From contig OX578153.1 in the NCBI GenBank assembly GCA_951213105.1, positions 54,312,020 to 54,376,019 of the forward strand: a stretch of DNA of 64,000 bases. Direction: 5' to 3'. Below are positions 43,389 to 55,120 of the stretch, in pieces. Positions within the stretch are counted from its first letter, which is position 1. Each line of letters opens with the position of its first letter. The notes beneath the pieces are model-generated. The model was given only the letters and a program-made list of their open reading frames with translations, did not search any database and was not told where the DNA came from. A program made the translations under genes and the position numbers. Origin of the DNA: Amaurobius ferox (Eukaryota; Arthropoda; Arachnida; Araneae; Amaurobiidae).

Positions 43389-43807
43389 AACCCACAGGTA
43401 ATCTGCTTAAGTTAGTGAGTTGAAATTTGGTATGCCGATTGTTATTTAGCTACCTTTATAGGAAAATCGCCAAAATTTAAAAATTTTAAATTTTATGGTG
43501 CCCCGACGACAGGTCAGAGTCTCCCAAATCTCTTTATTTTCTCAAAATAGGGCACTAATAAGCAAAATTCTGAAGAACACATTTTAACGGCAGAGAGTTG
43601 CAATTCGATATATTGGTGTCCTGGCTTTTCTAACTGCGCTGAAGAAAGAAAATAACTCTACAAAAACGATTAAAACCTCATCCAAAACAAACGTAAAAAA
43701 AGCGAAGTTCTTCAGCTTTACAAAAATTGTCAGCCAAAAAAATGATATTGAAATGAAGAACTATTACCAATTTTATCAAAATTGATGAGTGAAATAAATA
43801 TAAAGAT
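43389..43807. repeat. Unassigned repeat-like sequence
   Basis: GTTAGTGAGTTGAAATTTGG at about 43413 recalls the ATGAAATTTGGTA module of the Helitron-like families. Ends were not found. Confidence 0.35.
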
Positions 43808-44609
43808 AAAAATCTGATGCCAGCAACGCATGAATTTTCCTGCTTTCATATTCACTTTCTTTTTATTTCTGCTATGATTCATTAAAGTGAGTTTAATTGC
43901 ACAAAATAACGCCCATAGTTATTTTAAATTACACTGAATTGGCACTTTTAATTCAATTTTCGTTTTCATTTGGTAACTCGACTTATTCTTAAAGGTGACG
44001 TCACGAAAATACGAAAAAAATAAAATGTCTCGAGAACGGCTTGCTCTATGGTAATGGAGTTAATCTTGTACTCTCCATCGTCAAAAATTACGTATAAAAA
44101 AAGCATCTAATTGATATATTTAAACATATATAATATTTTATTTCAGATTTTGACGATTTTTGGGGGACACTTAGCAATAAAAGCATGGTTTTTTTCCGAA
44201 TCGTACCAATATCTAATCAGCACCAGGGTAACCCCCAAGTGACTTATCTACAACATTTTGTGAAATTTGATTTATTAGTTTTTTAGTTAGAGTGGGTATA
44301 AAAAATCTTTGTTGGCCATTTCACAAAGAAAGGCTGTTTTTTTTTATCCCGAATCATATTAAAATCTAATCAGCACCAGGATAGCCCATAAGAGACTTAA
44401 CTATAAAAATTTATGAAATTTGGTCCATTAGTTTTTGAGCTAGAGTGAATAAAAACGCTGCACAGACAGATACACAGACACACACACAGACGTTACGCAA
44501 AATATTGTTATTTCGTATTTTAGGTGTCCCTAAACCGAAAACTCGAAAAGCGATTTTCGGCACGATCCGAATACTTTTCCTATACATTACCAAGCATTGC
44601 AGGGAAAGT
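43808..44609 (-). mobile_element. Family B element, copy B5
   Basis: From AAAAATCTGATGCCAGCAAC to TGCAGGGAAAGT. The tail hairpin is degraded. It has two internal GCTGATTAG modules and a CAGACACACACACAGACG tract at 44461-44492. Confidence 0.75.
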
Positions 44610-45233
44610 AAAAAGTTATTAGATGTGTTTCGTAATAAAGTTAGCAAATTTACTTCTTTGATCAGGAGCCGTTTCTTGCTGTAATAAACTTAGCTTAATT
44701 GAAGGGAATTGAAGTGATAAATGACTTAAAGCATCTCTATATATCATTATAAGGCAAATTTGTCAAGTTTACTGCGAAATACATCCAATAACTTTCCCTC
44801 TCTTTATTTTTCACTCATAATGTTTGATAAATTGGCAATCATTTTTTATCTCAGTCATTTTTATGGCTCACACTTTTTGTAAAGTTAAAATACTTTACTT
44901 TTTATTTTACAGATTTGTTTTTATCGGATTCAGTTTACGGTTCGCATGCAGTTCTTTCAATGCCCATGTGTTGCTGCTCACATAAATGAGATTGAAACAA
45001 AATTACCTGGGATAGTAAAAACATTTGTTGATTTCTCCGGATTTTAATTTCAGCGAGATAAAATTATAAACATTAAACTGTAAAAATATGCACGCACAGT
45101 CTGTTCGAAGCAAAAATCCAGCTGCCCGATCGGCGTTAGAATTTTTTTGTTACATTAATAATTTAACACGAAAAATTCCTTGAACTAGTATTTGTCTCAC
45201 TTTAGAATGGCAACAAGCAAATAAAAGAATATA
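44610..45233. other. Unassigned sequence
   Basis: CCCATGTGTTGCTGCTCACA at about 44963 resembles the A/B tail but lacks its context. Nothing else recognised. Confidence 0.35.
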
Positions 45234-45499
45234 TGGCGACACTACTCACGCGATTTCTCTGCTTTGCATATGACGCATGCGCAACGCCTCTGCACTGGCT
45301 CATAAAAGCCAATCCCAGAACATTCTCAATGCAGAGACACACGTATATTTGAATCTCGGATCACTAAGTTCAAGGGCGTTTTGATATAGCACAAAGCTAT
45401 GTAAATACTTGTAAATATCATATGTTATGTTCCTATAAATAAACTTCTTTGGTATGATTGCTTCTGTAATGATTAAGACACGGCATCGCATTATCGCCA
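45234..45499 (+). mobile_element. Candidate solo LTR, 266 bp
   Basis: Starts TGGCGACACTACTC and ends ATTATCGCCA, so it has TG...CA ends with 6-bp inverted termini TGGCGA/TCGCCA. Inside are ACGCATGCGCAACGC, a TATA-like CATAAAAG at 45301, and AATAAA at 45438, in the order expected for U3-R-U5. The flanks TATA and TAAA share three of four bases. No internal retrotransposon sequence adjoins it, so it would be a solo LTR. This rests on structure alone. Confidence 0.45.
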
Positions 45500-46270
45500 T
45501 AAATATATTTCGGAGGCAGTATTTTGTTTAATTGCAACTATTTGGATTTTTAGAGGTTATAAATAAATTTTTGTAATGCATTTTACATCAGTTTCAAGTC
45601 ATCAAAATCATAATCATGAAAGTTCTACATGAAACGAAATATAAGATAGAGTAGTGCTAAAAATATGCATCAACCCAAAAAATTCAATATTTTCAAAATA
45701 AATGTTTAATTTAGAATAACAAACCCGAATATTGCATATTATGTATTTTTATTGCATTGACCCATGGAGTTAGAAAGAAGGAGATAAAACTCCTATAGAT
45801 GAAAAGTTTAATAATACCATAATGCTTTGAGAATTATATCTAGGTGACGCTTGTGTTAGTAAAGTAGCTGATACTATTAGTTGACACTATAGAAAGGCGT
45901 AGTATTTAGTATATGTATTTTTGATTATTTTTAAGTTAAGAGTTCCCTAATTATGAATATAATTAACCAGTATTTAGCATAGTTGTAGGGTAGAGTACGG
46001 AATATAGCAAGATAAAAGTAAATTGAAAGATAAAATAATTTTGAATGTGTAAGAATATCCTTTATTGTTTCAGTTCTACTTTGCATACCGCTAATAATTT
46101 ATTTTTACAAAATGGACAGTATATAAGATATTTTAGGCCTTTCGCCATAGAAATGCATACAATGCAGGGCTACTTATCTTATCCCAGCGCCAAATGAATT
46201 ATTGTATCAAATGATATTGGCGTTTTCTTAATATGAAGTTTCATCTCCTTATGTTTACCTCCATGCATTG
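45500..46270 (+). repeat. Interspersed repeat family G, copy G1
   Basis: From about 45755: GAGATAAAACTCCTATAGAT, GAAAGATAAAATAATTTTGA, TATCCTTTATTGTTTCAGTT, ATAGAAATGCATACAATGCA and ATATTGGCGTTTTCTTAATA. Segments recur at 47690, 49190-49560 and, reversed, at 60994-61240. The first 250 bp of this interval are unassigned. Confidence 0.55.
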
Positions 46271-46370
46271 ATTCTTATATGCAACTTTCACTCTTGTCAC
46301 CATCCCCTACCCATTAATATAAGACAGTTGATATTACTCTGTCATCTCGAAATTTAGCAAAATTAATTTT

Positions 46371-47010
46371 ACCTCTTCATACTATGTAATATGGTATAGA
46401 GAAAGTATTGATTTAACAAAAATTTTCGAATTCGAGATTTTGATGCCAGTATATTTTTTAAGACATTCTAAATATATTTTGGCTATTTTTGGAGTGAAGT
46501 CCGTCTATCTGTCTGTATATATGGGGATGATTTCTTGTGTACCGGGGATTCTCCCGATTCTATCCGGCTTTGCTATCAGAAAATCTAGAACTAGATAGAA
46601 TCTTTTTAAATTGGAGCGAAAACTTCGAAATTTAATCCAAATTTTATATTTTTTAACATGCAGCATAGGACAAAATTTGACATAATCATGCATAAGACGG
46701 TTTATTTATGACTTAGTGATCACGAAACTTAGTAATTTTAATCATTTTTGTGAAAAACAGACGCTATACAATTTTTTTTGTTCGTGACGTCATTAATCCC
46801 TTGGGGGGGGGAATTATTCCTACCCCGTGGTGTACATTGATTGTCAAGTATCAATCGAAATAATTTTTCAAGCTCTTTAAAGTAAAGGATAACACTCTAT
46901 AGTTGCAATCATTTGGATACACGATACCAAATTTTTTTTATTTCTTGTAAAATTTTGGGGAATAAATATATTCTAGTATGAGAAATTCGAATTGCACTCC
47001 TACTATTTTT
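46371..47010 (+). mobile_element. Family D element, copy D7
   Basis: Best forward copy of D. ACCTCTTCATACTATGTAAT and GGTATAGAGAAAGTATTG form the 5' palindrome. Then come AAATTTTCGAATTCGAGATT, GTCCGTCTATCTGTCTGTAT, AAATCTAGAACTAGATAGAA, a GC-rich island with GGGGGGGG at 46803, and a 3' part ending AGTATGAGAAATTCGAATTG. The CTGT tract is only 20 bp. Confidence 0.75.
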
Positions 47011-48209
47011 AATTATAAAATGCTCTTTAATATTAAATATTTAATAAACTTAAAATGTTACATATTTCTCATCATTTTAGAATATTTCCCACTAATAAGA
47101 CATTCTTAAATAAATAATATTTGTACATTACTGGATACCTTCATCTTCAATATATATGCAATCTATGCACTTTAAACATGTTACTGTCCTTTTCTCCAAT
47201 AACCTCTTGGAAATATGTGGGTGATGCATTTTTTGAGCACCACTCTAGATTCAATACTGAAAGATATTTCATATTTTGAATTCTCTCCACATTATTGGAA
47301 GTCACTATTTCGGTCATTCGTATCTGGATTTATTCCATGAAAGCCAAAAAATGAGTTGCCCACTGCAGAAATAGCGATAAAGCATCTCGGAAACTGTTTC
47401 CCAAAAGTCATTCCGTTACAACCACTCCATCAAATATTTACGAGTTGCGCGTTTATTCCATCTGTGGAGCAAGATTTCAGAGAATTCTGTGCGTGTATTA
47501 AAGATTGATTGAGTGATTGCTAAATTTCCGAGAAATGCGTGTGTGAATATTTAATTTCTCCGAAAAAAATATTATAGAAAAAAAGCATAAATTCCTTTGC
47601 CGTTTACGATACTATACAATGCTTCTTAAAACACCATCTGTAATTACTAAGGAAAGTTGTTTCATAAAAAAGGACTTATAACCATGGAATTTCAGAGGAG
47701 ATAAAACTCCTATGGATGAAAAGATTGGAAATGCCATAATTCTATGAAAATAATCTAAGTGTGATTAGTGTTATAAAATATTGACTTTCTGGAGTATCAA
47801 AATCTTAAAATGACATAACTCAAATTCTATCTTGAAAAACAAACAGTCAAAGTCCTAACAGCCAAAGAGAAGCAAAGAGATTGGAATTTGAAATCCAAAC
47901 TATTTATTTAACTGAAAAATACATATACAACTTCTTGCTATTAAATATAGAACCTATATACAATTAAAATGCATCTATTTTAATGACCCGTGAAGATAGC
48001 AATACTCGTAATCATACCGAGAAGTGATAATTTATTCTAAAACTCGCACTCTACAGTTTTTCACTTCAAATATTTCAAGATCACTTCAAATATTATGCAC
48101 TCACTTCAAATATTATAAGATTACCTTAAAGCTTGCCGATTATGCTGAATTCCGACTTAGTTGCTGCAAATCCACTTCGAACCTCATTCCCGGCTTTCCG
48201 TAGGAGGAT
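47011..48209. other. Unassigned, with a family G segment
   Basis: 47690-47800 carries GAGGAGATAAAACTCCTATG and ATGCCATAATTCTATGAAAA of family G. CACTTCAAATATT recurs four times at 48061-48117. The rest is AT-rich and unassigned. Confidence 0.4.
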
Positions 48210-48217
48210 CCTTTGAG

Positions 48218-48915
48218 CAGGGCCGTAGCCAGAGGGGCTAAGCCCTCCCCTCCTCCCCCAAGATGTATACTCAGCTCCCCCCCCCCCTGATAAAAATATT
48301 AACATTTTAGTAGTGATAAGAAATTTCAACCATGTAAACCAAATTTTGCATAAAAAAAATTATTTATCAGATTTTTTTTTATAAATTACTTAGTTTTAAA
48401 ATTTTTTTAATTTAGCTGAATTTATAGTTATACTGATGATTAGTTTATTTACATATTTTTATTTGAAAATGTTTAAAAATTTTTAAAATTAAGAAAATAG
48501 TATTTGGACACTTTTGTCTTATTGCGGGGCTAAACGTTTTACATTATAATGTCAAAATCAACTGATAGGTAGTTAACAGTTAATATTAAGCGTTAACTTG
48601 TATTAACTTTCAGATTTTTTTTTATTAAATAACAGTTTTGCTACTAGTTAATGTTTATATTAAAACCTATCATAATTATTATATATTATAATATTGATGG
48701 CTATGTGGATTTTCTTAATCAATTCTTAGTTTTCAAAATTAAATACGCAAATATTTGTTAATAATTTATATGGATTAAAATATATAATAGTAACTCTTAT
48801 GGTTAATAAATGCTGATGATTAACTATGTTTTGGGTGAGTCCCTCCTTCAAGACTGTTGAGCCCCTTGAAATTCATTTCAGCCACTCTTGAATTTCGTCC
48901 CTGGCTACGACCCTG
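48218..48915. mobile_element. hAT-type MITE, 698 bp
   Basis: Terminal inverted repeats: CAGGGCCGTAGCCAGAGG at the left and, inverted, CAGGGTCGTAGCCAGGGA at the right, with two mismatches over the first 17 bases. The flanks CCTTTGAG (48210-48217) and CCTTTGAT (48916-48923) are an 8-bp duplication with one change, the size made by hAT transposases. A C run lies at 48278-48289. The interior is AT-rich with no transposase. Confidence 0.8.
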
Positions 48916-48923
48916 CCTTTGAT

Positions 48924-49185
48924 ACACAATATGTCTTTCTTCTACAGCACACGCCCACTGTCCTGCAATCGTAAGCCATTTTCTACTCAAACCGAGCCTA
49001 AAGTTTTATCCTGCCTTAACCACAGGATCACAGAAATTAGTTGGTCGGCCCTTGATTGGTTTTTTCAACCGAACCCAAAAATAAAAGTTTGTTAGTGCCA
49101 AAAAACTTATAATTCAAAACGTAAAATGGGGAAAATGATAACTAAAGATTATCGAGGCCTCACTGTGTTAGTAATTTCGCATATG
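48924..49185. other. Unassigned sequence
   Basis: Somewhat richer in G+C than its surroundings near 48940-49080. No coding frame or family recognised. Confidence 0.35.
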
Positions 49186-49580
49186 TTCTTATTTGACGCA
49201 ACACGGAGGCTTTGTTTAATATCAGTATTTTTGATTATTTTTAAATTAAAGTTCTTTAATTGTAAGTAGAAGTATTAGTATTATTTCCTAGTTATAGAAC
49301 AAAGTGCAAAATATATGGTGATACAAATAAACTGTAAGGTAAAATTAATTTGAATACTTAGAAATATACATTATCATTTACGTTCTAACATTAAATTGCA
49401 CTAATAGCTTTTTCTGCAAAATTAGTAATTTAAATAAATATTATTTATTCAATACAAGATTTTCATCATAGAAATGCATACAATTCAATGAAAGTTATCA
49501 CATTCCAGCGTCACCAAAATTATTGTTTCAAATGATTTTGGTATTTCGCCAGCATGAAGTTTTAGCTCCTTGTCTTTAGC
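49186..49580 (+). repeat. Interspersed repeat family G, copy G2
   Basis: GTATTTTTGATTATTTTTAA, AATATACATTATCATTTACG, ATAGAAATGCATACAATTCA and TTTGGTATTTCGCCAGCATG follow the order of G1. Confidence 0.55.
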
Positions 49581-49776
49581 TTTATAGTTAACACAAAGGG
49601 CTTTGTTTGAGGTGTTACTAAGTTTTGCAGAGCAATTGGAGTTTACAAGTCAAAAGTAGTTTATTTTGTAAAGGAAATTACTTAATTAAAATATTGGTCA
49701 TAACTATGAAAGCAATATTAAAATTTTTCTGAAGGTACTGTATACTGGCACGGTAGTTAAACTCGCAGAAACGCTT

Positions 49777-49854
49777 GGTCTATACAAGTCACCACTAACT
49801 TGCTCTACACTTGGTCACCACTAACTTAGTCTACACTTGTTCGCCACTAACTTG
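49777..49854 (+). repeat. 26-bp minisatellite, three units
   Basis: GTCTACACTTGGTCACCACTA-type units at 49777, 49803 and 49829, differing at a few sites. Flanking DNA (49581-50056) is otherwise unassigned. Confidence 0.75.
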
Positions 49855-50056
49855 TATTCACTTAGTTTCTATGTACTTTTAAAATTTTATATATTCCACT
49901 ATTCATAGAAGTATGAGTTGACATTTATCCTCGTAAGATAACAAATTCTTTAATTCCTTTTGTAAGCTAAAGTAACGGTTTGTCAGTTGGGAATGCATCA
50001 TTACTAATAATAAATTCTAGTTTAAACAAAACTAGATTGTTAACATATACTAATAT

Positions 50057-50839
50057 AAAAAAATCTAATGTGGGCAGCACATGACTTTCCTTATATAATG
50101 CAATGAATTTACTACTTTTACAGTAAAAAAAATAGATTATTTTTATAGTTGTTATTTATATTCTTTCCAAGATATTGAATTTCCATCAATGAGTCGTCAT
50201 TTTCCATGTCGTCATCATCAATGAGTCATAATTGATTTAGAGTCATTTTTATCCATTTGGCGAGTTTTTCGTTAATTTAGCAACATTTAAAAAAGTCGCC
50301 GAGCTGGCGCCATTCCACCAAATTCGTCGCCAAAATCTCGCCAGGCGTTATGTACGAAGAAATAAGTTATTTTTACAGCAGATAAATGACTATTGGCGTT
50401 CAAATACAAAAGTATTACTCGAAGTATATTTTTTCATGAATAGAACGAGCTAGATTCATGAGAATGATGTCAACCAATTTATCGCATGGTATTACATATG
50501 AAAAGTGAACACGTTTCCTAATAGTTAATATTTTTTAAAATTTTAATTGACTTTTTGATAAATTTATTCGAAAAATGTGCGATATCTCGGGAACGGTTAA
50601 TGCTAACGTTCTACAGCTTGTGTCAATCGTTTTATAAGGAAAAATTACATAAAAAATGTCTATTTGCGTAACTTTATTAAAGGTTTTGATTTTTTGACGA
50701 TTTTTTCAAAATTTCACTCAAAAATTGAGGGGGGTTCTGAACATTTGATTGTGTTTAAAAAAATAGGCTTCGAGTATTCACATTGTGATTTTTGTACCAA
50801 ATTTCATTCGAATCGCTCTATTCGTTCGTGAGATATCGT

Positions 50840-50881
<42 letters not shown>

Positions 50882-51019
50882 AGAGAGAGAGACATCACCT
50901 CAAAAACGTTCGATTCATGATCAGGGATGCTTGAAACGTGCTCTCCCGTCGAAAACTCGAATTCGAATTTTCGATTCCGTCTTAATATTTTCCTTATACA
51001 TTTTGTATATAAGGAAAGT
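50057..51019 (-). mobile_element. Family A element, copy A9
   Basis: From AAAAAAATCTAATGTGGGCA to TTGTATATAAGGAAAGT. GATTCCGTC instead of GACCCCGTC, and a (CA)n-GAGAGA tract at 50846-50892, mark it as sister to A2. Confidence 0.82.
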
Positions 51020-51152
51020 AATAAAAGAAAACTGCATTTTCCTTATACATCAAGGCCAAATGTGTCTTACGAATTTGAAATCCGTTTTATTTGGTGAAAT
51101 AGAGACAAATACTTTTACAGAAGAACCTAGTAAAGTGCAAAGTCGCTATTAA
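51020..51152 (-). repeat. 5' extension of A9 shared with A2
   Basis: AATAAAAGAAAACTGCATTT to AAAGTGCAAAGTCGCTATT, the inverse of 16795-16922, nearly identical. Beyond it the two loci differ, which fixes the outer boundary at the TAGCGACTTTG end. The 73-codon frames crossing A plus extension at both loci exist because of this identity. Confidence 0.8.
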
Positions 51153-51339
51153 AAGTGAACATGTTTCTCAATAGGAAATATTTTTTTTTATTTTATATGA
51201 CTTTTTGATAAGTTTTTTTGAAAAATGTGCAACATCTCGAGAACGGTTCATGTTAGCGTTCTAAAATTTATGTCAATAGTTTTCTAATGAATAATTACAT
51301 AAGAAATGTCTATTTGCGTAACTTTATTAGCGGTTTTGA
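51153..51339 (-). mobile_element. Internal fragment of family A
   Basis: AAAAGTGAACATGTTTCTCA to ACTTTATTAGCGGTTTTGA in reverse orientation, joined abruptly to family C at 51340. Confidence 0.7.
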
Positions 51340-52416
51340 TGCGATACATTCCTGTGTAATATTTTTAAAATTATCATGATACTACAATAATTTATTATAT
51401 TTGAAAACTTCATCGAAAACAACTGAAATTCATTCAAATAACGTCATAGAAAAAATAACACGTCTGGATCTCTCTATAAAAACAACATTTCATTCATAAC
51501 ATTTTCCCATTCATTTCATTCATCACAATACTATAATAATTTATTTTATTTAAAAATTAAGACCATGGAGCTACAAGTAATTAAACTCTATGCTTAAAAC
51601 TTCATCAAAAAAAATCATTCTTCTCCGTGTAAAATCAATGAATATTTCATTCATATCAGTTATGCAGACTCCATGAGCTAAATAATTTTGTGTTAAAGAA
51701 ATACAACAATTCAAATACAACTCATTCTATATATTTTGTTGTTTACATTTTACATAAGTGAAAATTAGGCTTCGTTGTAGAAATAATCACATTTGGATGA
51801 TCATTTAAACTCAAATATATTGCAATTGAGTTGTTTCAGTATGTAGATGCACAGAATTTAAGCAAAAATAAAGTGGTTTTAGGAAGGATGCAACACTCAA
51901 TATAAATTAAAAAGAATAAAAATTACGATTTTGAGACAAGATGGATGCCATATATCCTTTTGAAGTGGATCACGTGATCTTTTCATATCATGGCCACGTG
52001 ATCGCTTCATATAAGAGGTGTAATTATTATTTTAATTTTTATTTAAAAAACTACTGAATATATTTCGCTGAATTTTTTTTATATATTTTATGGAACAATT
52101 TGAATATTAACTAAAATTTTCGAAGCAATTTGGGAATTTTAAATCCGCTTAAAAAATTTTTGAAAAATTAGGTCCCATAAGGCTCAATGTATTTCATATT
52201 TTCTACCCAGGTTCAATCCCAAACTAATTGAATGATATTATTCATTTATATTCCCATAGGTCCTACAGACCGTCTGAACAACATACTAAAATTTCAATTT
52301 GATTAAGTCATTTTTACGACAGTTATCGTGCTAACGGACAGACAGACAGACAGACAGAGAGACAGAATGAACAAAGTCATAAACACTTTTCAACTTTGTT
52401 GTAAAATGTTAAAAAT
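51340..52416 (-). mobile_element. Family C element, copy C5, 3'-truncated
   Basis: From TGCGATACATTCCTGTGTAA to palindrome TTTTCAACTTTGTTGTAAAA. The CRE is altered (AACGTCATAG), while TATAAAAA remains at 51475. GATCACGTGATC and CCACGTGATCGC occur at 51968-52005. Confidence 0.78.
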
Positions 52417-52429
52417 CATATCATGCCCC

Positions 52430-52799
52430 GTAGCATGGATCTAACTTCACGAGAAAAGATAGTTTGAGTAATACTTTTTATTTGAACGCCAATAGTCATT
52501 TATCTGCTGTAAGAATAACTTATTTCTCCATCCATAACGCTTGGCGAGATTTTGGCGACGAATTTCGCGGAATATCGCCAACTTAGCGACATTTTTAAAT
52601 GTTGCCAAATTAACGAAAATCTCGCTAGATGGATAAAAATGACGCTAAATCAATGAAAATGACAATTAATTGACGAATATTCAGTATCTTGAAAAGAAGA
52701 TAAATATCTACTATAAGAATAACTTTTTTTTTACTGTAAAAGTTGTAAATTCATTGCACTATATAAGGAAAGTCATGTGCTGCCCACATCAGATTTTTT
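52430..52799 (+). mobile_element. Family A, copy A10, 3' part only
   Basis: From CATGGATCTAACTTCACGAG to GCCCACATCAGATTTTTTT. It shares TTGCACTATATAAGG and the following flank GTTACGTAGCTGACA with A11, pointing to a local duplication. Confidence 0.7.
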
Positions 52800-52849
52800 T
52801 GTTACGTAGCTGACAGCAATGTAACAGCAATGAAAATGACGACTAATAT

Positions 52850-53032
52850 CAACGATATATCAATGAAAATGACGACTAATTGAAGAAAATTCAATATCTT
52901 AGAAAGAATATAAGTATGTACTATAAGAATAATATTTTTTTAACTGTAGAAGTGGTAAATATATATAGTAAATATATATAGTAGTCATTGCATAATATAA
53001 GGTAAGTCATGTGCTGCCCACATCAAATTTTT
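52850..53032 (+). mobile_element. Family A 3' fragment with TATATAGTAAA insert
   Basis: AATATCTTAGAAAGAATATA, then a short AATATATATAGTA duplication at 52957-52984, then CTGCCCACATCAAATTTTTT. Confidence 0.6.
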
Positions 53033-53185
53033 TATAATCGGTTTGAGGAATATCAGGAACGAATCAAGATAACATACCCTACTCCATTTAGTGTTTTACT
53101 CTGAGACCAGAGGCTATGACAGTAAGATAGCGTGTTATATACATGTCCGCTTCATCTCAACATGCTAGTTGCAAACCCTGTTTGT

Positions 53186-54138
53186 ACTTTCCTTATATTC
53201 ATAGTATAATGTATAAGGAAAGTATTGTGACGGGGTTAAAATTTCAAATTCGAGTTGTCGACGGGAGACACCGTTTCAAGCATCCCTGATCACGAATCGA
53301 ACATTTTTGAAGTGATGTGTGTGTGTGTGAAAGTATGTGTGTGTGTGTATGTCAGTGAGTCTGTGGAAACGATATATGTATCACGAACGAATGGAGCGAT
53401 TCGAATGAAATTTGGTACAAAAATTACAATCCGTGAATATTGGAAGCCTATTGTTTTTAAACACAATCGAATGTTCAGAACGCCCCTAAATTTTCGAGTG
53501 AAAACCTGAAAAAATCATCAAATATCAAAGCCTTTAATAAAGTTACTCGAATAGACATTTGTTATGTAATTATTCCTTAGAAAACCATTGACATAAACTT
53601 TAGAACACTAGCATGAACCGTTCTCGAGATATTGTGCATTTTTCAAATAAATTTATCAAAAAATCCCATAAATTATAAAAAAAAGTTAATTGTTGAGAAA
53701 TATGTTCCCTTTTCAGATGTATTTTCATGCAATAAATTTGGTGGCATCATTCTCGTGGATCTAGCTCGTGGATCTAGCTCCATTCATGAGAAAAAATCCT
53801 TTGAGTAATACTTTTATATTTGAACGCCAATAGGCATTTATCTGCCATAAGAATAACTATTTCTCCATCCATAACGCTTGGCGAGCTTTTGCTGACGATT
53901 TTGGCGGAATGTCGCTAACTTGGCGAGTTTTTTAAATGTCGCCAAATTAACGAAAATCTCACCAAATGGATAAAAATGACGCTAAATAAATGAAAATGAC
54001 GATTAATTGACGAAAATTCAGTATCTTGAAAAGAATATAAATATCTACTATAAGAATAACTTTTTTTTTACTGTAAAAGTTGTAAATTTATTGCACTATA
54101 TAAGGAAAGTCATGTGCTGCTCACATCAGATTTTTTTT
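53186..54138 (+). mobile_element. Family A element, copy A11
   Basis: Starts ACTTTCCTTATATTCATAGT and ends TGCTCACATCAGATTTTTTT. GGATCTAGCTCGTGGATCTA at about 53758 is a 12-bp tandem duplication. An 84-codon frame over the GT tract is a shadow. Confidence 0.8.
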
Positions 54139-54328
54139 GTTACGTAGCTGACATCAATGCAACAGCAAGTCAATAGCTGAAAGCAAGTAGATAATTATTT
54201 GTTTTAATGTTAATTAGTCCATGTTGAATTAGCGTGACTTGTTAAAATTAACCAATTTATTAACTATTAAGAGACGGTCCAGATCGTACTTTACCGTCCC
54301 TCCTTTTTTGTGTACCTCAGTTATTATT
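54139..54328. other. Spacer, duplicated flank
   Basis: GTTACGTAGCTGACATCAAT matches the sequence after A10 at 52800. The rest is unassigned. Confidence 0.5.
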
Positions 54329-55110
54329 ACTTTCCCTGCAATACATGGTAATGTATAGGGAAAGTATTGGAATCATGCCGAAAATCACAACTCGAGTTTT
54401 CGACGGATCTACACGTTTCGAGACCTCTAGAATACGAAAAATCCATTTTTAGCGTGACGTCTGTGTGTCTGTCTGTGTGTCTGTCTGTGTGTCTGTCTGT
54501 GTGTCTGTCTGTGCTGATATTGTATCCACTCTAACTAAAAAACTAATGGACCGAATTTCACAAAATTTTGTAGGTAAGCCACTTGTGGCCGGGGCTGGTG
54601 CTGATTAGTTTTGGGTACGATTCGGAATTAAAGAACCCGCCTTTTTTGCGAAATGGCCCGCAAAAGCTTGTATCCACTCTAACTGAAAAACTGATGGACC
54701 GAATTTCACAAAATTCGGTAGATGAGTCACTTGTGGGTTACTTTGGTGCTGATTAGATTTTGGTACGATTCGAAAAAATATGACCTGCCTTTTTTTGCAA
54801 AATGGCCCGCAAAAATCGTCCAAATCTAAACTAAAGAATTGGGTATACTCAAATATATCCATTAAATGCTGATTTAATACGTAATTTTTAACGACGAAAA
54901 GAATAAGACCAACCCCATTACACTAGGACTAGCCGTTCTCGAGATATTTTAGTTTTTCGTACTTTCCCTACGCCACCTTTGAAAATAAGCCCGGTTACCG
55001 AATGAGAACGAAAATTGAATTAAAAGTGAAATAAATTTAGTTAAAATAAAGAGAACGTTAATATAAGTCTGCAGGGAAAGTCATGTGCTGCCCACATCAG
55101 ATTTTTTTTT
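54329..55110 (+). mobile_element. Family B element, copy B6
   Basis: Best complete B: ACTTTCCCTGCAATACATGG, a (GTGTCTGTCT)n tract at 54462-54512, two GTGCTGATTAG modules, AGCCGTTCTCGAGATATTTT, then TGCAGGGAAAGT and the CATGTGCTGCCCACATCAGA tail. An 85-codon reverse frame is a shadow. Confidence 0.82.
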
Positions 55111-55120
55111 AATATTAACA

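Noticed and set aside
44960..44995. A or B 3' tail at CCCATGTGTTGCTGCTCACA
   Set aside because: The subterminal GGAAAGT and the CAGATTTTTT end are both missing; chance similarity is likely.
50931..51152. 73-residue frame conserved between 16790-17011 and 50931-51152 as a real small gene
   Set aside because: The conservation is explained by near-identity of the whole DNA block (A end plus extension), with no synonymous bias visible.
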